A stretch of DNA of 64,000 bases from Roseiarcus sp963794155 (GTDB taxonomy: Bacteria; Pseudomonadota; Alphaproteobacteria; Rhizobiales; Beijerinckiaceae): positions 248,001-312,000 of the forward strand of contig CAWCCX010000017.1 in the NCBI GenBank assembly GCA_963794155.1. Reading direction: 5' to 3'. Positions 1 to 8,325 of this stretch are shown here, one piece after another (position 1 is the stretch's first letter; the number at the start of each line of letters is the position of its first letter). The notes below the pieces were generated by a model. The model was given only the letters and a program-made list of their open reading frames with translations. It was not told the origin of the DNA and ran no database searches. Position numbers and translations under genes: made by a program.

Positions 1-2141
1 GAGTACAAGATCATCGCGAACAGGATCTGGAGGGTGGTGAAATATCCGATGGAGAGCACCTCTGCCGCGGCCTCATCGCGTTCAGCGCTGTTCTCGTCGG
101 ATTTCACAGGGGCCGTAAAGGCCTTGGAGGCCTGCTCGAGCACCCGTGGCCGCATGGCCACTTTTCGAGAAGTGTTGCAGTCACTGAGCAGCGCCCGGAC
201 CGGAACCACCCATCCTGCGGCTCGCAGTTGCTGCGCCAAGCGGGCAATGAGGATCGAGTGCCCACCAGCCTCAGCGAATCCATCGTCCAATCCCAAGGGC
301 GTCTCAAATATGGCCCGGCAGATCGCCAGCACTTCCTCACATTCGCGGTCCATCCCCGCATCGGCATCAAGCACCTTGACTTCGCCTTGGTCGCGCGCGC
401 TGGCCAGTGTGTCCGAGCGAGCGTCCTCTGCTTCCGGCTCGCCGCTTCTCGGCAGATGAGATAGGTCTGGCAAGCGCTTCCGGTCGATCTTCCCTGAGAC
501 CGGCTGCATGACGAATTTCTCTATAAGGAAGATCCTCGTCGGGATCGACGGCGCTGGAACTTGTTTGGCCAGCATCGCCGTCACCCGGGCAGCCCACTCC
601 GCCGGCGCTGGTGCGACCACCGAGATCTCGCCTTTGCAGATTGATGGCGCGGCTACAAAGGCGACGAGGGTCTCGTTCTGGTAATCCAGAACGGCGGCCT
701 CGATCTCATTGAATTGCGTCTGGAGGATATCCTCAACTGCCTGCGCCTCAACGCGATGCCCGCGCACTTTAAGTTGCGCGTCGATTCGGCCGAGGAAGTG
801 CACGCGCTGCGTATGAATGTCGATTTTGCATTTGTCCCCAGTGCGGTAAAGGCGGCCGAACTGAGGGTGCGATATGAACTTCTGAGCAGTTTGGTCCGGC
901 AAATTGCGGTACCCGCGCGCAACGTGCACTCCCCCGATGCAGAGCTCTCCAACCTCCCCGTGGGGCAGTGGTTGGAGTTGGTTGGCCTCGAGGATGACGT
1001 AGGTGACATTGGCGAATGGGGATCCGATTGTGATGGGCTCCCCCGGCCGCAAACTCTGGCGGCTCGTATCGGTGCTCGCCTCTGTGGGTCCGTAAGTGTT
1101 GATGATTTGCCGTCTGCCCCGGGTCCAGGGCTCAACGAGCGCGCTGGGGAAGGCTTCGCCGGCCGGCACGATATAACGGCACAGGGGATAGGGGAGATCC
1201 ACCTCGGGTGTTGACGTAAGAGCTGTGAGCAGCACCGGAGGACAGAAGAGGACCGTGACTTCAGCTTCGCGAAGGACGGAGACGAGGTCCGGTCCGGACC
1301 GGACCTGCTCCTTGGTCAGGATGACCACAGCGCAGCCCGACACCCAGGCGCTGTACATCTCAGAGATACTGCCGTCGTAGCCCAGCGACGAAGTGAGCGA
1401 GGTCGCGTCCATGCCCGGAAGGAGATCAAAATACTCAGCATAGCTCAGGGCCAGGTTCACGTAACCGGCATGCGGGCACTCCACGCCCTTTGGCATCCCA
1501 GTGGTTCCGCTTGTGTAAAAAATGGCGGCAAGGCGTTGCGTGGGGTCATCCAGCCACCAAGGCGGCGGTTCTCTTCGGAGGGGCCTCTCTGGCAACGTCA
1601 GCACGTCGAGTGTCGGCAGGTCGCGGAATTTCTCTTGCCCCCGCGTGAGAACGACAACGGGCTGTGCGTCGTTGAGCATGTGGGTGAGCAGCGCGTCGGG
1701 CAATGTGGTGTCGAGGAACACCATTGTACCGCCGGCCTTGAGGATGCCGAGGTGAGCCGCCACGATTTGCCAGTTGTCCTGCGTCATCGCCACGGCAACG
1801 ACCTGGTCGGGGCCGGTGAGGAAGGCCGAGAGGGCCGCGGCCACGCTTTCCGCTCGCCCGTCGAGCTCAGCGAAAGTCAGAGATTCGCCAGCATGGGGAA
1901 TCTGCAAGGCGGTAAGATGCGGAAACTTCTCCGCCGAGCGGCTGAAGACTTCCGTGAGCCAGCGGATCCCTTTCTGATGCGGGACGTTCACGAGGTGGCG
2001 GTCGCCAAAGACATCCGTCAAGCTATATGGGCAGGTGTCCGCCTGAGGGACTTTCTCAGCCGCCCAGCAGTAGCGCCGCCAAGCTACAAACGTCAGGGCG
2101 AGGAAAACCGCGACGGCAGTTGCTGTCAAAATCGCTGCCAA
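1..2141 (-). CDS. Pls/PosA-like NRPS, A-PCP-TM (partial, runs off left edge)
   Basis: At least 713 codons are open on the minus strand, and the C-terminus lies beyond base 1. Adenylation core motifs occur in order: A3 FYTSGTTGMPKG, A4 LGYDGSISEM with the Asp expected for an alpha-amino-acid substrate, A5 INTYGPTEAS, A7 YRTGD, A8 GRIDAQLKVRGHRVE and A10 GKIDRK. A carrier domain follows, with GGHSILIARL carrying the phosphopantetheine Ser near base 255. A hydrophobic segment (FTTLQILFAMILY) is entered at the edge. No condensation domain precedes the A domain. This order is that of the Pls/PosA family, which includes epsilon-poly-lysine and poly-diaminopropionate synthetases. The N-terminus is a hydrophobic stretch (ILTATAVAVFLALTFVAW). 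The only nearby starts are TTG at 2141 or 2129, so the start is uncertain. It is probably co-transcribed with the three genes at 2272-5622, which would feed it. Confidence 0.85.
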   Translation of the reverse strand, partial: MAAILTATAVAVFLALTFVAWRRYCWAAEKVPQADTCPYSLTDVFGDRHLVNVPHQKGIRWLTEVFSRSAEKFPHLTALQIPHAGESLTFAELDGRAESVAAALSAFLTGPDQVVAVAMTQDNWQIVAAHLGILKAGGTMVFLDTTLPDALLTHMLNDAQPVVVLTRGQEKFRDLPTLDVLTLPERPLRREPPPWWLDDPTQRLAAIFYTSGTTGMPKGVECPHAGYVNLALSYAEYFDLLPGMDATSLTSSLGYDGSISEMYSAWVSGCAVVILTKEQVRSGPDLVSVLREAEVTVLFCPPVLLTALTSTPEVDLPYPLCRYIVPAGEAFPSALVEPWTRGRRQIINTYGPTEASTDTSRQSLRPGEPITIGSPFANVTYVILEANQLQPLPHGEVGELCIGGVHVARGYRNLPDQTAQKFISHPQFGRLYRTGDKCKIDIHTQRVHFLGRIDAQLKVRGHRVEAQAVEDILQTQFNEIEAAVLDYQNETLVAFVAAPSICKGEISVVAPAPAEWAARVTAMLAKQVPAPSIPTRIFLIEKFVMQPVSGKIDRKRLPDLSHLPRSGEPEAEDARSDTLASARDQGEVKVLDADAGMDRECEEVLAICRAIFETPLGLDDGFAEAGGHSILIARLAQQLRAAGWVVPVRALLSDCNTSRKVAMRPRVLEQASKAFTAPVKSDENSAERDEAAAEVLSIGYFTTLQILFAMILY

Positions 2142-2271
2142 AGCCCTTCCTCACATACTCGTAACTTTAGACTCTCAAATTCTTAGAAGCTACGAAGTTC
2201 TTATAGACCATTGGGTCCTTGACCGGAACGATCATAGTTACTCGCTGCCTGAACATGGCGAAGGCAATACG

Positions 2272-3324
2272 TTAGTCAAAGTATCGCTCTAGTGCGCCTT
2301 TTCGGCGAACATCTAAGGTAACGCAATGGGGTCCACCGCCTAATAGTTTGGAGTGACGCAATTTTAGCGGGATTACATCAAGACCTTCCTTCTCCAAGAG
2401 TTTTATAAGAGAGGGCTGATTGCGATCGACTACGACCAGATTGGGATTGATACTGAATGCATTCATGTCAATCCAGTCACTGCCAATGGATTTGGATAGA
2501 TAGTCGCCATGATACCTATTTGTATTCTCCATAGGAGGGCTGTAAATGATTTTCCATTGCTTCAAGATTTTGGGCAGGGTGTCTTCATCGAGACGGGCAG
2601 GATTGGCGAGGACCAAGCCAGGACGTAAGGCCACAAGGGTCGAGTCAATATGGCTGCCATAGTAAACATCCTTCAAGAAATGGATCCGATATTTGTCGCC
2701 TAGAATCGACTGTAGCCAGCGTCCCCCCAACTCGTTGCCCGTGCCGCTGACCAAATAGATTAAGTCTTTGCCAAAACGCAGGACGTTGGCTGCATCGAAG
2801 GCCGGCTCATCGCTGCGTGGCGTCGGCTTGTTGAGATCAACCCCCTCGAAGAGTGAGTCCAACAGCATGGGTTTGGGAGCGCTGTACCACTTTGCGCCCG
2901 ACCTCATATACTCCATCAGCAACGCGCGATAGCTAAACGTTTCCTGGGCGCGGCTGCGGATGACATTAGGCGTTTCGATTACGTGGTCGCCGATGACCAA
3001 CAAAATATCGCGGGGACAATAATTGTAATACCCCTGAGCTTCCCAATGGATCGTCGAAAATTTCCTCTCGTGCGGCCAGGTGTCCGGACGTTTGACGGTG
3101 ACGCCCAAACCTTCCAGGATTTGGGCAAATCCATTCAAATCCTCTTCCGTCTCTTCGACAATCTGTTGAGGAAACGGGCCGCGGGGAATTTCGGCCAATG
3201 AACGGTCAGGAAATTCAGCGATCTGGGTACTTCGGTCCGGCGTGGGATAACGCGCATTCACTGGATTGCCGACAATAACCTCTTCCAGTTGGTCCCACTC
3301 ATTGCAGCTCCATACACTCGACAT
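2272..3324 (-). CDS. AGAT-type amidinotransferase
   Basis: The 350-aa protein aligns by eye along its length with glycine amidinotransferase (GATM/StrB1 family), which moves the amidino group of arginine to an amine. The catalytic triad of the family is visible: Asp in FDAANVLRFGKD, His in GSHIDST, and Cys near the C-terminus in LGGGPHCVTLDVRRKG. The start ATG at 3324 opens MSSVWSCNEWDQLEEVIVG, the usual first strand. It lies between the NRPS-like gene and an SbnB/SbnA pair. By inference the acceptor is free or carrier-bound 2,3-diaminopropionate, giving 2-amino-3-guanidinopropionate; other amines are possible. Family assignment is firm and the substrate is not known. Base composition is A+T-richer than the core genes, which suggests transfer. 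Confidence 0.88.
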   Translation of the reverse strand: MSSVWSCNEWDQLEEVIVGNPVNARYPTPDRSTQIAEFPDRSLAEIPRGPFPQQIVEETEEDLNGFAQILEGLGVTVKRPDTWPHERKFSTIHWEAQGYYNYCPRDILLVIGDHVIETPNVIRSRAQETFSYRALLMEYMRSGAKWYSAPKPMLLDSLFEGVDLNKPTPRSDEPAFDAANVLRFGKDLIYLVSGTGNELGGRWLQSILGDKYRIHFLKDVYYGSHIDSTLVALRPGLVLANPARLDEDTLPKILKQWKIIYSPPMENTNRYHGDYLSKSIGSDWIDMNAFSINPNLVVVDRNQPSLIKLLEKEGLDVIPLKLRHSKLLGGGPHCVTLDVRRKGALERYFD

Positions 3325-3444
3325 GTCTAACCTGCCCGCTCGTTTGTTCTCAGTGGAAATGACTGCCCCGTATGATTTGGAACAGCGTGAGTGCTCCGCG
3401 CTCGAAGTTGACAGGTTTCGAACTCGGAAAGCCTGACATCTTCT

Positions 3445-4614
3445 TCACCATCGGGCAGAATTGCTGAAGAAGTCAGGCAGCGCAATTGCCGAGCCGCACG
3501 ACTTTGCTGCCTCGAGTACAAAATTTCCTACCGCCAGATCAAGAACACCAAGCCCGAACGGCGAAAATATGCGGGGCTTGCCATGATCCAGTTTGACCTT
3601 TTTCTCTAGAACATCCACCAAACTCCCGGAGACAAAGTCCCTATTTCCCACCATCTTTTCGGTTAGATGGAGCGAAGTTTCTGCCTTCAGGCAATGATCC
3701 ACATCATCGACAATGTTTTGCGATGCAAGAATCACATTCACGCAAATGTCGCGCAGCGACAAATGTAGGACGGTGGGGCAGTGCTCCAGCAGTTTTTCAT
3801 CGGAAAGATAGGGGGCCAGCGTAGTCGTGGTGAATAGTATTAGAGAACAGTCGGATATAGCGCCCTCCAAACAATCTTGAATATCAGCCTTCAGGTTATG
3901 CTGATCGCGAAGCCACTTGCTGAACCGCTCCGCCTCCTTGCGGTCCACGTCATACAGACGGACCGTATGAAACTTCCATTTTCGAAATAGAAGCCACTCG
4001 ACGGTTGTACGGGCGATGACCCCGGCTCCGACCACGCCGAGAGTTCCTTCAAATGGGTTGGGGGAAATATGCTCTGCCGCCAAAGCGGCAGAGGCCGCAG
4101 TGCGCGTGGCGCTGATCAGCGACGCCTCGATACAGGCCAGGGGATAGCCAGTCGCGGCATCGTTCAGAATCAAGACCGCCGACGCTCGGGCTAAGTTGCT
4201 GGCCCTGTTTTCAGGGAAACTCGATATCCATTTGATGCCGCTTTTTTGAATCGCGCCGCCGAGATGGGCCGGCAACGCGATGATGCGAGCGCCGGGTCTA
4301 TCTGGATATCGGAGGAAGTAGCTGTCCGGATTTAAAGTATTTCCGGAGGCGTGAAGACGGTATGCCGCTTCAACCGCATCAAAAACTTGCTTCCTGTTGT
4401 CGTCAATGACACGCTTAACTGACGAGCCGGGAACAACGTAGAATGTCGGGGCGGATGGCACTTGGGATCCCTTATTGCGCTCGTCTCTGAAATCTTTGCC
4501 GCTGACTATCTCGTTCAGCGCGCCGACGAGCGCCGGCGTTGAAAGATCGGTAGGTAGAGACATCCTTGCGCTAAAGCGACAACTGCCGGGCGAGGATCGC
4601 ACATTGCGCGTCAT
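3445..4614 (-). CDS. sbnB: SbnB-like N-(2-amino-2-carboxyethyl)-L-glutamate dehydrogenase (ornithine cyclodeaminase family)
   Basis: 389 aa of the ornithine cyclodeaminase/mu-crystallin family. The SbnB signature regions are present: GIKWISSFPENR, ASAVLILND, EASLISATRTAA and the Rossmann loop GVVGAGVIARTT near residue 200. In siderophore pathways SbnB oxidises the Ser/Glu-derived intermediate with NAD to release L-2,3-diaminopropionate, 2-oxoglutarate and ammonia. It follows the sbnA-like gene by 18 bases, the usual pairing. An internal Met at codon 18 could be the real start. Its neighbours (amidinotransferase, NRPS-like gene) suggest the diaminopropionate is used locally. Confidence 0.86.
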   Translation of the reverse strand: MTRNVRSSPGSCRFSARMSLPTDLSTPALVGALNEIVSGKDFRDERNKGSQVPSAPTFYVVPGSSVKRVIDDNRKQVFDAVEAAYRLHASGNTLNPDSYFLRYPDRPGARIIALPAHLGGAIQKSGIKWISSFPENRASNLARASAVLILNDAATGYPLACIEASLISATRTAASAALAAEHISPNPFEGTLGVVGAGVIARTTVEWLLFRKWKFHTVRLYDVDRKEAERFSKWLRDQHNLKADIQDCLEGAISDCSLILFTTTTLAPYLSDEKLLEHCPTVLHLSLRDICVNVILASQNIVDDVDHCLKAETSLHLTEKMVGNRDFVSGSLVDVLEKKVKLDHGKPRIFSPFGLGVLDLAVGNFVLEAAKSCGSAIALPDFFSNSARW

Positions 4615-4632
4615 TTAGCCGCACGTTGCGCC

Positions 4633-5622
4633 TCACTTGGCCGCGACGAGCGCAGGGGTTCGCGTTAGCCCCCTATCGTGAGGCAGAATGACGTTCTCTA
4701 CCCAGGTCGGATCATAAATAGTGTCTAAGTATTTTTCCCCGAGATCTGCCGATATCGCCACTATAGTGTCGCCGCGACTGAATTCTGAAGCCAGTTCTCT
4801 TACAGCGGCCAGAACCGTTCCGGTGCTTCCCCCAACAAGTAGATGGTAATCTCGAACGAAGGAGCGACAAGCTTCAACAGTTTTTTCTTCGTTCACGACG
4901 ACAATTCTGTCCGGATTGGCGAGGTCGGCAAGCTTTGGTCTCATGCTTGTGCCAATGCCCGGGATATTTCTTTTCCCGGGCGCGCCTCCGAAAGTGACAG
5001 ACCCTGCCGGCTCGACAGCAACAATCTTAATCCTGGGAAATACTTGGCGAAGTCTCTCCGAGATCCCCGCGAGGGTGCCAGTCGTGCCCGTCCCAACAAA
5101 GACCCAATCTACTTTGCTGAATTCGCGCGCGATCTCGTTCGCCGTTTGCTCGGCATGAACATTTTTGTTGGCTATGTTAGCATATTGATTAAGCCAGACC
5201 GCGTTCGGGTCCGAACGTAGTATTTGATCGATTTTCTTGATCCTGGTCGCTAAGTATCCCCCAGAGCGGTCGCGATCTTCAACTATGACAACCTTTGCGC
5301 CATAGAGTTCCATACCCCTTATTGTCGCGCGGTTAGCGGTCGGATCTGTCACGCAAATGAATTTGTAGCCTTTGATGGCGCAAACCAAGCTAAGCGCTAA
5401 ACCAAGATTCCCCGAGGACGATTCGACGATTACGCTTTCGTGCGGCTTGACAAAGCCGAGTTGCTCAAACTCCTCAATAAGTCGAATTGCAGTTTTTATC
5501 TTAATGGAACCGGTTACACTGAACCCTTCCAACTTTAGAAAGACGTCGTTACCTCCAGCAAAGGTGCGAAGGCGATAAAACAGGTTGCGAAAAATTAACT
5601 CTAGCGGCGACTCGACGATCAC
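4633..5622 (-). CDS. sbnA: SbnA-like O-phosphoserine-dependent synthase (cysteine synthase fold)
   Basis: 329-aa fold-type II PLP enzyme. The PLP lysine is expected in TGSIKIKTA near residue 47. The phosphate/substrate loop is SSSGNLGLALS, and GTGTTGTLAGISERL and VGGSTGTVLAA form the cofactor phosphate site. GGYLATRI, WLNQYAN and GIGTSM are shared with SbnA rather than with cysteine synthase. SbnA condenses O-phospho-L-serine with L-glutamate. Together with the next gene (3445-4614) this makes a complete two-step diaminopropionate pathway. It is the first gene of the minus-strand unit. No clear terminator separates it from upstream sequence. Confidence 0.87.
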   Translation of the reverse strand: MIVESPLELIFRNLFYRLRTFAGGNDVFLKLEGFSVTGSIKIKTAIRLIEEFEQLGFVKPHESVIVESSSGNLGLALSLVCAIKGYKFICVTDPTANRATIRGMELYGAKVVIVEDRDRSGGYLATRIKKIDQILRSDPNAVWLNQYANIANKNVHAEQTANEIAREFSKVDWVFVGTGTTGTLAGISERLRQVFPRIKIVAVEPAGSVTFGGAPGKRNIPGIGTSMRPKLADLANPDRIVVVNEEKTVEACRSFVRDYHLLVGGSTGTVLAAVRELASEFSRGDTIVAISADLGEKYLDTIYDPTWVENVILPHDRGLTRTPALVAAK

Positions 5623-5750
5623 GGCGTAACCTTATCCTGGGTGGAATAACGTGTTCTATTTCTTTGGAGCACTTTGCTTGACTTGAGTGTCCCTTCGCCC
5701 GAGGGCAATGTCCGATCCCGTAGCATCTTGTGGCGTCGGATCGCCAAGCG

Positions 5751-6131
5751 TTACCGATCGCTGGCGGGGGAGGCGACGAACGCCAGCGCTCCTTTGCAGG
5801 GATCGCTGACCTCGCCAAGATGCGGCTCCATGCAGCTTGCAATGTTCCCATAGACGGCGTGGGGGCAGAATTGCTGGATATCCGCATGGCACTCTTTTGC
5901 CACCCAGGCGGCCCTCGAAAGCCTTGCCGAGCAGCCCACAGAGAGTTCGCTGATGTGCGACTGTAGGCACGCTTGAATGCGCCCCTCGCCCGGCTTTATG
6001 CCGGCGCATAGGGACTTAAGATCGACAGCGCAATACCGCGACAGGGTGTGCGGCGTCGCGCTGACCGCCGCCGCGGAACCTGACAGCAGCAGCATCGCGC
6101 CCAGCGCGAACATGAGTGGCCTCTTTGTCAT
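5751..6131 (-). CDS. Secreted cysteine-rich repeat protein
   Basis: 126 aa with a clear signal peptide (MTKRPLMFALGAMLLLSGSAAAVSA). Two Cys-rich repeats of the Cys_rich_FGFR/GLG1 type follow: one from CAVDLKSLC to ELSVGC, the other from CHADIQQFC to GEVSDPC. These repeats are common in periplasmic alphaproteobacterial proteins of unknown function. Disulfides between paired Cys are expected. The gene stands alone on the minus strand and its link to the biosynthetic island is unknown. Confidence 0.75.
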   Translation of the reverse strand: MTKRPLMFALGAMLLLSGSAAAVSATPHTLSRYCAVDLKSLCAGIKPGEGRIQACLQSHISELSVGCSARLSRAAWVAKECHADIQQFCPHAVYGNIASCMEPHLGEVSDPCKGALAFVASPASDR

Positions 6132-6503
6132 GCTTCCCTCCCCTTCTGTTGGCTTCCGAGCGCGCTCCCGGACTACCCTTGAGCAGGCGCTGTTCCCCCC
6201 GGATCAGTTTGATCAAAGAAGACCCTCCAGTCTGAACGAATGCTGAACGAACAGGTCTGCAGGCATTCCTACCCAACCGCAGACAGGTTGGTCGCCCCAC
6301 CCATACACGTCCGCCTTGCAAATGCGCGCCGGACGAGATGCCGCAGCCCTGGCTCGCGGGAAGCGGGGCCGCCGACGGCTGGGTCGGCTACCTGATTTCT
6401 GGGTTCGTGTGCTTGTTGATCTGGATCGTCCGCGCGTTACGGGCGCCACAGCGTGAGGACGCGCGCCGCGTAAATCGAAGTCCAATCGTGGCGACAGGCG
6501 GCG
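6132..6503. other. Intergenic stretch without a convincing gene
   Basis: About 370 bases between the Cys-rich gene and the DUF502 gene. A plus-strand reading frame from 6338 to 6562 has one possible membrane segment (WVGYLISGFVCLLIWIVRAL). It lacks a good ribosome site and overlaps the 3' end of the DUF502 gene, so it is not called. No repeat or terminator was recognised. Confidence 0.4.
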
Positions 6504-7103
6504 CTATGCCTCGGCCGGCCAATTGGCGCCGATCGCGGAAGCGCCCGCGCCACATCGCCTGAGGCAATTGAGCGCAGCGACCAGCTTGATGCCGGCAGGC
6601 CGAACGGTGTCCGTCGAAAAGAAAAAGACCGACCCGGAATGCGGATCTGGCGCGCCAGGGACGAAGATTGAGACGAGGCCGTCGCTTAGCGCTTCGGTCT
6701 GAACGCCGAGTTGCCATCCCCCTTCCATGGGCACGAAGACCACGGGGAGTTCCCCAATCTGGGCGACGCCCAGCGCGCTTGCGCTCTCCTGCTTCAGATA
6801 TTCGTAGGCGGGAATTTTCGAGAGCACTGAGGACTCCAATGCGTCGATGACGCGCTGCGCGGTCACGCTGTGGGCGACGAGCCCAGCGAGAAAGCAGACG
6901 ACCGCGATGAACGCCACCGAAAGCGCCGTCGCCGCGCCCGCGCTCAAGTCCGAAGCCGCTGGAACATAAACGAGAACGGCGCCTAAGCCCTTCTTTGCAT
7001 AGGCGAGCGCCTTGGCCAGGATAATGATCAACACAACGATCGGCGCCAAGAAAAAGACGCCACCGACAACCGTTGTCTGTACGAAATGAGCGATAGTTTT
7101 CAT
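6504..7103 (-). CDS. DUF502 family membrane protein
   Basis: 199 aa with two membrane segments in the N-terminal third (VVGGVFFLAPIVVLIIILA and ALSVAFIAVVCFLAGLVAH). The DUF502 core follows: KIPAYEYLKQ, FVPMEGGWQLGVQTE and VSIFVPGAPDPHSG, where proteins of this family carry a P-x-P-T/H-S-G loop. The function of the family is not established. The length is normal, and the C-terminal tail after VRPAGIKLVAALN looks poorly conserved. ATG at 7103 is the natural start. Confidence 0.82.
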   Translation of the reverse strand: MKTIAHFVQTTVVGGVFFLAPIVVLIIILAKALAYAKKGLGAVLVYVPAASDLSAGAATALSVAFIAVVCFLAGLVAHSVTAQRVIDALESSVLSKIPAYEYLKQESASALGVAQIGELPVVFVPMEGGWQLGVQTEALSDGLVSIFVPGAPDPHSGSVFFFSTDTVRPAGIKLVAALNCLRRCGAGASAIGANWPAEA

Positions 7104-7396
7104 GGATGATGTTCCTCGCTGTGATTGCGTCGCGCGACCGGCTTGGAGAGCCGACCCGAACCCCTCTGCCGGTCAAGGACAGCGCAGAGTGACGTGGACG
7201 ACAGCGCCCTCGCGCCTCGTGTTCATAGCGAGGCCGCTGCCTTTGTGAGTCAAGAAGTCATCCGGTTGCGTTGCGCGCGGCGTCTTCGAGTTGCCGGGTC
7301 CTTGTCTGTTTCCCGATCGATGTCGGCCTGCCGCAAGGTTGGCGGCGCGGGCGCTTGGCCTGATGCCGGTCGCCGCGAGGTCGGGGCATGGCGGAA

Positions 7397-7411
7397 TTAA
7401 CGCTCAATTAA
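7397..7411. promoter_or_regulatory. CtrA-like box 1 (TTAA-N7-TTAA)
   Basis: TTAACGCTCAATTAA matches the full CtrA consensus TTAA-N7-TTAA. It sits 216 bases upstream of the fzlA start. The match is seen directly; binding by CtrA is inferred. Confidence 0.5.
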
Positions 7412-7530
7412 TGATTCGCCCTAAATTGTGCTTAATCAAACTTAATCGATTTTGACGCTAAAGAATAGCTCTGCTTATGTTTTTCAACGTTCATTTATAA
7501 CCAATGAACAGCTATGAAAGGGACTTTTTA

Positions 7531-7546
7531 TTAACCGTGAGTTAAC
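7531..7546. promoter_or_regulatory. CtrA-like box 2 (TTAA-N7-TTAAC)
   Basis: TTAACCGTGAGTTAAC is an exact TTAA-N7-TTAAC site, 81 bases upstream of fzlA. With box 1 it makes a pair about 134 bases apart, in front of a cell-division gene. Binding is inferred. Confidence 0.6.
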
Positions 7547-7627
7547 CCGGGGCGAAGCATCTGGAGACCTCCGACGACCGGCTCCATCGCCCGCTTTCGG
7601 CTCCCGCCAGTTCTCGCCCAGGACTCA

Positions 7628-8320
7628 ATGATCACGCTCTATCACCATCCCTTTTGCCCCCATTCGCGTTTCGTCCGCCTTATCCTCGGCGAAATGGGAA
7701 TTGAGCCGAAACTCGTCGAGGAGCGGCCGTGGGACCGGCGCCGCGAGTTCCTCCTGATCGCCCCCGAGGGCGCGACCCCGGTCATGATCGAAGACAGCGC
7801 AGCGAGCCTGTCAGGCGCGGAGGTGATCGCCGAATATCTCGATGAGACCCGGGGCCTGGGGCTCGGCGAGCGCCGGCTGATGCCCGACGATCCGCTGGCG
7901 CGCGCCGAGACGCGCCGGTTGACGCATTGGTTCAACGTCAAGTTTTTCAATGAGGCGAGCCAATGGCTGGTGCACGAGAAGATCACCAAGCGCTTCATGA
8001 GCCCGGCGCAGGGCGGCGGGGCCCCCGACATGCACGCGGTGCGAGCCGCGCGCGTCAATCTGCGCTATCATGTGCGATACATCGGCTACCTCATTTCCGC
8101 CCGCAACTGGTTGGCCGGTGACCGGCTGACTTACGCCGACCTCGCGGCGGCGGCGCACCTATCCTGCATCGACTACCTGGGCGACGCGCAGTGGGACGAG
8201 AACGAAACCGCCAAGGCCTGGTACGCGCGCATGAAGTCGCGGCCGTCGTTCCGCCCCCTCCTCGCCGAGCGGCTGCCGGGGATGACGGCGAGCGTCGCCT
8301 ACGCCGATCTCGACTTCTAG
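7628..8320 (+). CDS. fzlA: FzlA, FtsZ-binding GST-like division protein
   Basis: 230-aa glutathione S-transferase fold: N-terminal thioredoxin-like part (MITLYHHPFCPHSRFVRLIL) and helical C-terminal part (NWLAGDRLTYADLAAAAHLS). It ends in YADLDF, the conserved C-terminal tail of Caulobacter FzlA. In Caulobacter the protein binds curved FtsZ filaments and couples the Z-ring to septal wall synthesis; it is not a classical GST. The gene precedes queG, as in other Alphaproteobacteria. Two CtrA-like boxes upstream suggest cell-cycle control. Confidence 0.85.
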   Translation: MITLYHHPFCPHSRFVRLILGEMGIEPKLVEERPWDRRREFLLIAPEGATPVMIEDSAASLSGAEVIAEYLDETRGLGLGERRLMPDDPLARAETRRLTHWFNVKFFNEASQWLVHEKITKRFMSPAQGGGAPDMHAVRAARVNLRYHVRYIGYLISARNWLAGDRLTYADLAAAAHLSCIDYLGDAQWDENETAKAWYARMKSRPSFRPLLAERLPGMTASVAYADLDF

Positions 8321-8325
8321 CGGCG

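Larger units (their letters stand above)
7104..7627. other. Long A+T-rich control region upstream of fzlA
   Basis: 524 bases without a credible gene. The distal half is GC-rich. Bases 7390-7560 are strikingly A+T-rich and hold two CtrA-like boxes (7397-7411 and 7531-7546). A possible sigma-70-type promoter has TTGACG at about 7449 and TATGTT some 18 bases further on. This is the presumed promoter of fzlA-queG. Confidence 0.55.

Noticed and set aside
1470..2186. A 238-codon plus-strand frame in the left end
   Set aside because: It is antisense to the adenylation domain, whose A-domain motifs are complete on the minus strand.
6338..6562. A 74-codon plus-strand frame with one possible membrane helix
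   Set aside because: It overlaps the DUF502 gene's 3' end, has no ribosome site, and most of its tail is antisense to that gene.
7125..7400. A 91-codon frame upstream of fzlA
   Set aside because: It is Arg/Ala-rich, has no ribosome site, and ends in the A+T-rich promoter region.
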